NCBI GenBank assembly: GCA_937880795.1
Contig: CALGRQ010000467.1
Coordinates: 1 to 6,487, forward strand
Direction of reading: 5' to 3'
DNA: 6,487 bases
Source: an uncultured Dyadobacter sp.
Lineage (GTDB): Bacteria; Bacteroidota; Bacteroidia; Cytophagales; Spirosomataceae
Positions 1 through 4,891 of the stretch are shown one piece after another. Position 1 is the stretch's first letter; the number at the start of each line of letters is the position of its first letter. The notes beneath the pieces were generated by a model, which had not been told where the DNA came from, searched no databases, and saw nothing but the letters and a program-made list of their open reading frames with translations. The translations under genes and the position numbers were made by a program.

Positions 1-255
1 AGAATTCATGAAGTTGAATCCTACGTCATCCTTGTATAAGAACTGAAATTTATGACGTTCCACCCGTACAGGTAGGATGGTAGCGCCTGAAGAGAACGTA
101 TTATCCAGTACTTTACCAGATGTTAAGCTCTTTAATTTTGTACGAACAAAAGCATTTCCTTTGCCGGGTTTAACATGTTGAAACTCTGTAACCTGAAAAA
201 GATCATGGTTAAAGTGTATGACTAGTCCGTTACGCAAATCTGCTGTAGTTGCCAT
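1..255 (-). CDS. efp: Elongation factor P, N-terminal part (runs off the left edge)
   Basis: EF-P binds ribosomes stalled on polyproline stretches and promotes peptide bond formation in the cytoplasm. Only the first 85 codons are in the window. The translation begins MATTADLRNG and carries the conserved loop HVKPGKGNAF at about residues 27-36, then VRTKLKSL and PVRVERHKFQFLY, which match the KOW-like domain I of EF-P. Lys32 sits at the loop tip, where E. coli EF-P carries its beta-lysylated Lys34; whether it is modified here cannot be told. The ATG fits the usual N-terminus of the family and follows an A/T-rich leader without a Shine-Dalgarno sequence. It lies downstream of fabH, behind a likely terminator, so its transcription depends on read-through or on a promoter I could not identify. 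The identification is strong; the C-terminal domains lie outside the window. Confidence 0.95.
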   Translation of the reverse strand, partial: MATTADLRNGLVIHFNHDLFQVTEFQHVKPGKGNAFVRTKLKSLTSGKVLDNTFSSGATILPVRVERHKFQFLYKDDVGFNFMNS

Positions 256-290
256 TTTAATTCAATAAGTAATTCTAAATTGTTTAAATC

Positions 291-324
291 AAAAACGTAG
301 ATAGAGCCATAAGCTTACCTACGT
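291..324 (-). terminator. Intrinsic terminator between fabH and efp
   Basis: In minus-strand RNA the arm ACGTAGGTAAGC (324 to 313) pairs with GCTCTATCTACGT (307 to 295) around a 5-nt loop (UUAUG). The stem has about 12 pairs with one G-U pair and one bulged C. A short U-run follows (294 to 291). It starts 7 nt after the fabH stop codon. The G-U pair would be a C-A mismatch in plus-strand RNA, so the hairpin fits minus-strand transcription. The short U-run suggests partial termination. Confidence 0.6.
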
Positions 325-331
325 AAAATTG

Positions 332-1327
332 TTAGGCTCCCAATGCCCATTTAAGATATACTGATCCCCAGGTAAAACCGCCTCCAAAAGCAGATAGGAT
401 TAGATTATCTCCTTTTTTTAATTGCGACTCATAGTCCCAGAGGCACAGTGGAATGGTAGCTGAGGTTGTATTTCCATAACGCTGAATGTTCATCATTACT
501 TTATCCATTCCTACACCCATTCGGTTGGCTGTTGCTTCGATAATTCTCCGGTTGGCCTGGTGAGGCACAAGCCAGGCAACATCCTCGCTGGTCAAGGCAT
601 TTTTCTCCATAATCTCAGCCGAAATATCGGCCATGTTGGTTACGGCGAATTTGAAAACGTTAGCGCCATCCTGATAAACATGGTGCAAGCGTTTGTCAAT
701 GGTTTCGTGTGTAGGCGGAAAACGACTTCCCCCTGCTTTTTGATGCAGGTAAGGGTATCCGGCACCGTCGGAGCGGATAATAGAGTCAATTACGCCATAA
801 CCATCGGTGTCCGGTTCAAGCAGTACGGCTCCTGCACCGTCTCCAAACAAAACGCAGGTTTTTCGGTCGGTATAGTCAACAATAGCCGACATTTTGTCTG
901 CGCCTACGATTACTATCTTTTTATATTTTCCGGTCTCGATAAACTGCGACCCTAGTGTCAATGCATATATAAATCCTGAACATGCCGCCTGGATATCGAA
1001 ACTTCCAACATTGCGGATTCCAACCATATCACAAATGAGGTTGGCAGTACAGGGAAAAATGAAATCGGGTGTTGTTGTTGCACAAATCAGTAAATCAATT
1101 TCCTCTGGCGAGGTATTGGTTTTAGCTAGCAAGCCTTTTACTGCTTCTGCGCCCATGTGTGAACTCCCCAAGCCTTCACCTTTTAGAATGTGCCTTTCTT
1201 TGATACCGGTTCGGCTAACAATCCATTCGTCGTTGGTAGCAACCATTGTTTCCAATTCAGCATTGGTCAGAATGTAGTCAGGCACATACCCTTGTATTCC
1301 TGTAATAGAGGCTCTAAGTTGGGTCAT
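332..1327 (-). CDS. fabH: Beta-ketoacyl-ACP synthase III
   Basis: FabH condenses an acyl-CoA primer (acetyl-CoA or a branched-chain acyl-CoA) with malonyl-ACP and so starts type II fatty acid synthesis in the cytoplasm. The 331-residue length is normal for the family. The catalytic triad is visible: Cys116 in DIQAACSGF, His256 in WLVPHQANRR and Asn286 in RYGNTTSATIP. The N-terminal NDEWIVSRTGIKERH segment (32-46) holds the Trp and Arg that contact CoA in known FabH enzymes, and the glycine-rich C-terminus (FGGGFTWGS, 314-322) is typical. The start is fixed, because a TGA lies in frame two codons upstream of the ATG. The gene follows plsX after 86 bp, which is largely filled by a short reading frame that overlaps this ATG. 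Primer preference cannot be read from the sequence, although branched primers are common in this phylum. Confidence 0.97.
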   Translation of the reverse strand: MTQLRASITGIQGYVPDYILTNAELETMVATNDEWIVSRTGIKERHILKGEGLGSSHMGAEAVKGLLAKTNTSPEEIDLLICATTTPDFIFPCTANLICDMVGIRNVGSFDIQAACSGFIYALTLGSQFIETGKYKKIVIVGADKMSAIVDYTDRKTCVLFGDGAGAVLLEPDTDGYGVIDSIIRSDGAGYPYLHQKAGGSRFPPTHETIDKRLHHVYQDGANVFKFAVTNMADISAEIMEKNALTSEDVAWLVPHQANRRIIEATANRMGVGMDKVMMNIQRYGNTTSATIPLCLWDYESQLKKGDNLILSAFGGGFTWGSVYLKWALGA

Positions 1328-1407
1328 GGTTCAATTATAACAATCATAATCCTTTTGGATTGTGGTAAAAGAAATGTCGTTTTATTGATATCAGCGTCAA
1401 CAGACAT
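1324..1407 (-). CDS. Possible 27-residue leader or small protein linking plsX to fabH
   Basis: An ATG starts 6 nt after the plsX stop codon and opens a 27-codon frame whose TGA overlaps the fabH start as ATGA. The predicted peptide starts MSVDADINKT and ends KRIMIVIIEP, with a charged first half and a short hydrophobic stretch near the end that is too short for a confident membrane segment. I recognise no family. The frame bridges the whole plsX-fabH spacer, so ribosomes could pass from plsX to fabH by re-initiation. A small hairpin (AATCC-AAAA-GGATT in the RNA, 1361 to 1348) lies inside it. A frame of this length can arise by chance; only its exact placement argues that it is used. Confidence 0.25.
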   Translation of the reverse strand: MSVDADINKTTFLLPQSKRIMIVIIEP

Positions 1408-1413
1408 ACATCA

Positions 1414-2352
1414 TTAGTTCAGGGCTTGGGCGATATGTAGGTAAGCCTTAGACTTAACCTGTTTATAAGCCCATCCGATCATGTTTCTTATGGCTATTGG
1501 GGAAGAAATTCCGTGTGCGATCATGACATTGCCATTCACACCTAAAATAGGGCTTCCTCCAATGGACTCATAATTGGTTTGATCGATGAAGTCGTCCTGG
1601 AAACCACGGATTTTAAGAATTTCATATAGAGATTCTCCCAGTTTGAACAGGATATTTCCCGTGAAACCGTCCGTTACGATTACATCTGCTTTATTCGTGA
1701 AGAGGTCTTTCCCTTCAATATTACCAATAAAATTGATTTTTTTATTTGCTTTCAGTATTGGAAAGGTTGCCTGTGAGGTCAATGATCCTTTCTGTTCCTC
1801 CTCACCGATGTTCATTAATGCAACACGCGGATTGTCGATCTGAAAAGTGTGTTGGGCAAAGAGTGAGCCTATTTCGCCGAATTGGGCTAGTACTTCCGGC
1901 TTACAGTCGGCATTTGCTCCAATATCGAGCATGATGGCGTGTCCGCCTCCAACCTGAGGTACAAGACCTGCAATGGCCGGGCGCAAAACTCCCTCAATGG
2001 CTTTAATGCTGAAAAGTGCACCTACATGCATGGCGCCGGTATTTCCTGCGCTGCAAAATATGTCCACTTCCTTCTCTTTAAGAAGTTTGAAACCTACTCC
2101 GATACTGGAGTTTGGTTTTTGTGAAAGTGCTTTGGTGGGGTGTTCACCCATTTCGATAACATCCTCAGCATGAACAATATCGATGTTGGTAGGGGTGTAG
2201 TTATTTTGTCTAAAAATATCCAAAATAGCGTCCTCCCGCCCAATCAATACAATTCTTGCTTCAGATGGTAGTTCAGAAGCGGCTAACATAACCCCTTCAA
2301 CAATAGCCTGTGGAGCTAAATCTCCCCCCATAGCATCTACCGCAATTTTCAT
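1414..2352 (-). CDS. plsX: Phosphate acyltransferase PlsX
   Basis: PlsX converts acyl-ACP and phosphate to acyl-phosphate, the acyl donor for PlsY in phospholipid synthesis; it is a peripheral membrane enzyme. The 312 residues begin with the family signature IAVDAMGGD (3-11). They also carry SAGNTGAMHVGA (101-112), MLDIGAN (141-147), NIGEEEQKG (181-189), VTDGFTGN (226-233) and GGSPILGVNG (265-274). The protein is somewhat shorter than the E. coli enzyme, with no core motif missing. The ATG is fixed by an in-frame TAA immediately upstream. The gene precedes fabH and follows rpmF, the conserved arrangement that links lipid and ribosome genes. A likely terminator lies between rpmF and this gene, so plsX is fed by read-through or by its own promoter in the 69 nt after the U-run. 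I see no good -7/-33 pair there. Confidence 0.97.
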   Translation of the reverse strand: MKIAVDAMGGDLAPQAIVEGVMLAASELPSEARIVLIGREDAILDIFRQNNYTPTNIDIVHAEDVIEMGEHPTKALSQKPNSSIGVGFKLLKEKEVDIFCSAGNTGAMHVGALFSIKAIEGVLRPAIAGLVPQVGGGHAIMLDIGANADCKPEVLAQFGEIGSLFAQHTFQIDNPRVALMNIGEEEQKGSLTSQATFPILKANKKINFIGNIEGKDLFTNKADVIVTDGFTGNILFKLGESLYEILKIRGFQDDFIDQTNYESIGGSPILGVNGNVMIAHGISSPIAIRNMIGWAYKQVKSKAYLHIAQALN

Positions 2353-2421
2353 TTACACGCTGTTATTTTATACTAAATGAGTTAGAAATCGAAGGTGTAA
2401 ATTTAGCAGTTGTGCCTTAGT

Positions 2422-2465
2422 AAAAAAGAATTTCGCAACAACTTTTACACGGCTGCTGCGAAATT
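2422..2465 (-). terminator. Intrinsic terminator between rpmF and plsX
   Basis: In minus-strand RNA AATTTCGCAGCAGC (2465 to 2452) pairs along its whole length with GTTGTTGCGAAATT (2442 to 2429). This gives 14 pairs including two G-U, a 9-nt loop, and a run of six U after one intervening base and a C (2427 to 2422). It begins 20 nt beyond the rpmF stop codon. In plus-strand RNA the two G-U pairs become mismatches, so the structure is tuned to minus-strand transcription. Confidence 0.75.
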
Positions 2466-2485
2466 GATATCTTCACTGGTTAAAA

Positions 2486-2680
2486 TTAAACCGTTTTGGT
2501 GTAATTCTCAACCACTACTTTCCCTCTGTATACCAAGTTTCCTTCGTGTACGTGTGCACGGTGGAATTGGTGAATTTCACCTGTCGATGCGTCTGTTCCC
2601 AATTGTTTGCCAGTTAGGAAGTCATGAGCTCTGCGTGTATCGCGACGGGTTGTGGAATGTCTCCGCTTAGGATGTGCCAT
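2486..2680 (-). CDS. rpmF: 50S ribosomal protein L32 (zinc-free form)
   Basis: L32 is a small basic protein of the large ribosomal subunit. The 64-residue product opens with MAHPKRRHSTTRRDTRRAH, the basic N-terminal tail shared by L32 proteins, and continues with STGEIHQFHRAHVHEGNLVYRGKVV, which matches the globular part. It contains no cysteine, so it cannot form the four-Cys zinc site of the C+ form of L32 and belongs to the zinc-independent type. The gene lies 70 bp after yceD, its usual partner, and is followed by a strong terminator-like hairpin, so yceD and rpmF probably form the main transcript. The sequence in front of the ATG is A-rich with no Shine-Dalgarno match. Confidence 0.95.
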   Translation of the reverse strand: MAHPKRRHSTTRRDTRRAHDFLTGKQLGTDASTGEIHQFHRAHVHEGNLVYRGKVVVENYTKTV

Positions 2681-2750
2681 GCTGCTTTATGTTCTATGTT
2701 AATTTTCGATTTGTAAATTCTTAATATATATCGGCCTTAATGGCTAGTAT

Positions 2751-3305
2751 CTATTCACCTTTTAATTTTTTTAGAGCTTCCCAGCGAGGATCAATAGGCT
2801 CGTCGGAACTCTCTTCCTCATCTTCCAGGGGCGTTTCGGAAGAGTAAACCAATACAGCTTCTTCTTCGTCCTCAGAAAAATCGTCTTCATCACCGGATCT
2901 TAAATCGGGATGAATTTTTTTAACAGGCAGTGATAATGCGATAAACTCGAAAATATATCCGGCTATATTGATCCGGTTGGTATTTCTGCTAATTATCTCA
3001 ATCTCATCTGTTAACTCCTGATTTTGTTCTCCAAATTTCAGGATTAACCTGTCATCAGTGCTAAATGGTTCTTCATATGGTTCAAGGCTACGGTCGCAAA
3101 CTAGGTTAACTGTACCTTCCGTATGAAAATGAAGCTGAATCATGGTGGCTGATTTATTCAGCTCTACGTGCGTTTTGAAATGGCCGCTTTCAATAATATC
3201 CTGCTCCAATTCCTCAAAAAACGCATCCCCAGATTCCATATCATAGACGTACTGTTTGTCTTCCAAACCGTAAATGTCTATGTTGTATTTACTTAGCTCT
3301 TTCAC
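2751..3305 (-). CDS. yceD: DUF177 / YceD-family protein
   Basis: YceD (DUF177) proteins are encoded beside rpmF in most bacteria and have been linked to 23S rRNA accumulation in E. coli and plants; the biochemical role is unsettled. The 184-residue product shows the family layout: an N-terminal beta-rich domain, the central segment LVCDRSLEPYEEPF (68-81), and the signature DPRWEALKKLK (172-182) near the end. The central motif normally has two cysteines (CxRC); here Cys70 is kept and the second is Ser73. Residues 138-171 form a very acidic, low-complexity linker. The start codon is GTG at 3305, which places MKELSKYNI where homologues begin; the upstream frame has no ATG before the promoter box. 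It heads the cluster, with a good -7 box about 20 bp upstream. Confidence 0.88.
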   Translation of the reverse strand: MKELSKYNIDIYGLEDKQYVYDMESGDAFFEELEQDIIESGHFKTHVELNKSATMIQLHFHTEGTVNLVCDRSLEPYEEPFSTDDRLILKFGEQNQELTDEIEIISRNTNRINIAGYIFEFIALSLPVKKIHPDLRSGDEDDFSEDEEEAVLVYSSETPLEDEEESSDEPIDPRWEALKKLKGE

Positions 3306-3325
3306 TATTTCTGATAAAAGGACTG

Positions 3326-3333
3326 CAAAGGTA
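3326..3333 (-). promoter_or_regulatory. Bacteroidota-type -7 box (TACCTTTG) for yceD-rpmF
   Basis: The minus strand reads TACCTTTG, an exact match to the TAnnTTTG -7 element of the Bacteroidota primary sigma factor. The expected transcription start lies near 3318-3320, which gives a leader of only about 14 nt before the GTG of yceD. The nearest TTG upstream is 25 nt away, longer than the usual spacing of about 19-21. The -33 element is therefore poor; the T-tract next to it (3352-3358) may help. Confidence 0.6.
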
Positions 3334-3348
3334 GTGTCTTTTCATGTT

Positions 3349-3376
3349 AATAAAAAAACAATGAGGTTTTTTTATT
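3349..3376. terminator. A/T-rich perfect inverted repeat, possible two-way terminator
   Basis: AATAAAAAAAC (3349-3359) is an exact reverse complement of GTTTTTTTATT (3366-3376), with a 6-nt loop. It lies about 60 nt after the stop of the upstream beta-helix gene and just upstream of the yceD -7 box. The T-runs sit inside the stem, so it could end transcripts from the gene at 3436-4068. It could equally act as an A/T-tract promoter element. Pairing strength is low because all but one pair per arm is A-T. Confidence 0.4.
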
Positions 3377-3435
3377 GTATTGTGATGAAAAGCAGTTCCT
3401 ATGGCTACATCCGGAATGTTAATGAATAATAAAAA

Positions 3436-4068
3436 TTAGATTTTTTTAGCAGGGTTACCGAAATAGGTTGTCTTAGCTGCTACATTTTCTATAACCACCG
3501 AACCTGCGCCTATACGAGCATTTTTACCAATTTCAATACCGGCTACAATGATTGCGCCTGAACCAATAAAGGCCCCTTCGCCAATCTTCACGCGGTCGTT
3601 GATGATGGCGCCGCTTCCGATTGTTGCGTAATTGCCAACTTCTACCCAGGTATCTAAAATGGCTCCTGCTTGTACCAGGCAGTGGCTTCCCACTTTGGAT
3701 TTGGGACCTATGGTTACACGAGCAGCAAAGAGGTTGCCATGTCCAATTTCTGCCATTTCGGAAACAACCGCGGTATCGTGAATGGCGTTAACCGGCATTG
3801 TCTTGCGGTCTTCGATCAGCGTATCCACAATTCGTTCACGAACGGAGCGCTCGCCAATCGCTACAAATGCCTCACATTTTTCACCGACAATATTAAGGTA
3901 ACTAGGGTCCTCGGTTTCTCCAAGCACGCTTATTTCTCCAAACTCCAGGCCATGAAGTTCTTTTTTATCATCAAGAAGGCCATATACTAGCACATTGTTC
4001 CTTCTGAAAATGTCAAGAGCCTGTACACCAATGTCTCCTGCGCCAAATATTAATACGGGGTTTTCCAT
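3436..4068 (-). CDS. NeuD/PglD-like left-handed beta-helix protein without the active-site histidines
   Basis: The fold is that of NeuD/PglD sugar O/N-acetyltransferases. Residues 1-90 are a Rossmann-like nucleotide-sugar binding domain (VLIFGAGDIG at 5-14, FVAIGERSVRERI at 68-80). Residues 100-190 are a left-handed beta-helix of hexapeptide repeats (IGPKSKVGSHC, VEVGNYATIGSGA, VKIGEGAFIGSGA, IEIGKNARIGAGS), and the end is GNPAKKI, as in CoA-binding members. The 210-residue length is normal. An ungapped comparison with C. jejuni PglD, from memory, places Thr140 and Thr149 where PglD has catalytic His125 and its partner His134. The GGHG loop of the first domain is GDIG here. Acetyl transfer by the PglD mechanism is therefore doubtful, and no substrate can be named. 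There are no sugar-biosynthesis neighbours; it lies between a barrel protein gene and yceD. Confidence 0.8.
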   Translation of the reverse strand: MENPVLIFGAGDIGVQALDIFRRNNVLVYGLLDDKKELHGLEFGEISVLGETEDPSYLNIVGEKCEAFVAIGERSVRERIVDTLIEDRKTMPVNAIHDTAVVSEMAEIGHGNLFAARVTIGPKSKVGSHCLVQAGAILDTWVEVGNYATIGSGAIINDRVKIGEGAFIGSGAIIVAGIEIGKNARIGAGSVVIENVAAKTTYFGNPAKKI

Positions 4069-4095
4069 GTTGTTCTGTTGATGCTATCCATGAAT

Positions 4096-4113
4096 GTCAG
4101 GATTGTGCCTGAC
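4096..4113. repeat. Small perfect hairpin between the barrel and beta-helix genes
   Basis: GTCAGG and CCTGAC form a perfect 6-bp stem with a 6-nt loop in the 65-bp gap between the two minus-strand genes. No U-run follows in the minus direction, so it is not a standard terminator. It could protect or separate the two messages, or mean nothing. Confidence 0.35.
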
Positions 4114-4133
4114 TATATAGCGTTGTCATTAAT

Positions 4134-4790
4134 TTAAAGAAAGGTTACCCTAAACACGAAAGGGCTGCCATAAGGCGAAATGTTGTTACCGTAATCGTCG
4201 ATCTGGTTGTTATAATTAAAATTGTAAAGGGCTGTCAGATGCACGCCCTTAATAAATCTGCCGCCCACAGCCTGGGTGTACGACGCCCCCAACATCGGAG
4301 ACGTAATCCATTTACGTACATTGTATTTTTTAAAGGTGTCGGTTTCTACGTTCATTGCCTCCACTTCGCCGATGAGGTTAACCATGGGGAAAATAGAATA
4401 CATGAGGAAGGCGCGGCCACCATAGTATAAAGAATTAACGCCAAACAGCTTTGATTTGTAATACATACCCGTTAAACCTACGCCGCCAACCAATTTTTTG
4501 GTGATTTCGTACCCAGCCATCGGGGATAAATTGATATTGGTTACTGTTCCAAAACTCAATCCAAAACTGCCACCCAGTCGAACTCGATCAATAAATGGGA
4601 GTTGTTTGAAATCTACCTCTTGCTTTTTTTCGGTGTACTCCTTTTTTTCAACGGGGGGGATTTCCTTTTTTTGAGGACGGTCTTTATTCAGCGAATCGGG
4701 GCGAAAATATTCATCTGATTGTGCAGATACCTGTGTGCCCGTCAGTATAGCAAGCACGATCATGCAGATAAGGAGGATTTTAATTTTCAT
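4134..4790 (-). CDS. Secreted small outer-membrane beta-barrel protein, unknown function
   Basis: I do not recognise a named family. The 218-residue product has a clear signal peptide: a KIK start, a hydrophobic core at about 5-19, and VSA-Q at 21-24 as the likely cleavage site. A Lys/Glu/Pro-rich linker (about 30-62, with three KKE/EKK units) follows. Then come roughly eight amphipathic, glycine- and aromatic-rich stretches (about 70-80, 86-95, 100-111, 119-134, 138-147, 160-173, 178-193, 208-218), ending in FVFRVTFL. This is the pattern of an 8-stranded outer-membrane barrel. The linker is encoded by four 7-base homopolymer runs. The gene is divergent from the M61 gene and upstream of the beta-helix gene, with which it may share a transcript. 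A periplasmic lipocalin-like fold is the main alternative. Confidence 0.7.
   Translation of the reverse strand: MKIKILLICMIVLAILTGTQVSAQSDEYFRPDSLNKDRPQKKEIPPVEKKEYTEKKQEVDFKQLPFIDRVRLGGSFGLSFGTVTNINLSPMAGYEITKKLVGGVGLTGMYYKSKLFGVNSLYYGGRAFLMYSIFPMVNLIGEVEAMNVETDTFKKYNVRKWITSPMLGASYTQAVGGRFIKGVHLTALYNFNYNNQIDDYGNNISPYGSPFVFRVTFL
4624..4672 (-). repeat. Four 7-base homopolymer runs in the barrel protein linker
   Basis: Within 49 bp the plus strand holds T7 (4624-4630), T7 (4642-4648), G7 (4653-4659) and T7 (4666-4672). On the coding strand these are A7, A7, C7 and A7, encoding Lys-Lys, Lys-Lys, Pro-Pro and Lys-Lys in the linker after the signal peptide. Any one-base slip would destroy the barrel frame. 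Confidence 0.9.
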
Positions 4791-4850
4791 GTATAAATTC
4801 GTTTATTTATAATATTGTAATCATTAACGCAGAAAAACGGCTTTTTGGTT

Positions 4851-4859
4851 TATCCTTTG
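4851..4859 (+). promoter_or_regulatory. Possible -7 element for the M61 gene
   Basis: TATCCTTTG resembles TAnnTTTG but has three spacer bases instead of two, and no TTG lies at the usual distance upstream. It would give a leader of about 25 nt before the ATG at 4892. It is the best candidate in the 101-bp divergent spacer. I found no comparable box for the barrel gene on the other strand. Confidence 0.3.
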
Positions 4860-4891
4860 CGTTTTCCTCCTTTTATCCGACATAACTGGCT

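Noticed and set aside
560..955. Plus-strand open frame of 131 codons
   Set aside because: It lies wholly inside fabH on the opposite strand and its translation shows no recognisable motif.
1190..1417. Plus-strand open frame across the fabH start and the plsX-fabH spacer
   Set aside because: It overlaps well-supported minus-strand genes and has no family character.
2398..2405. TAAATTTA as a -7 promoter box for plsX
   Set aside because: The final G of the consensus is missing, it is a simple A/T palindrome, and no TTG lies at the usual distance.
4826..4845. AAAAACGGCTTTTT as a terminator in the divergent spacer
   Set aside because: It is upstream of both flanking genes and has only about five A-T pairs, so there is no transcript for it to end.
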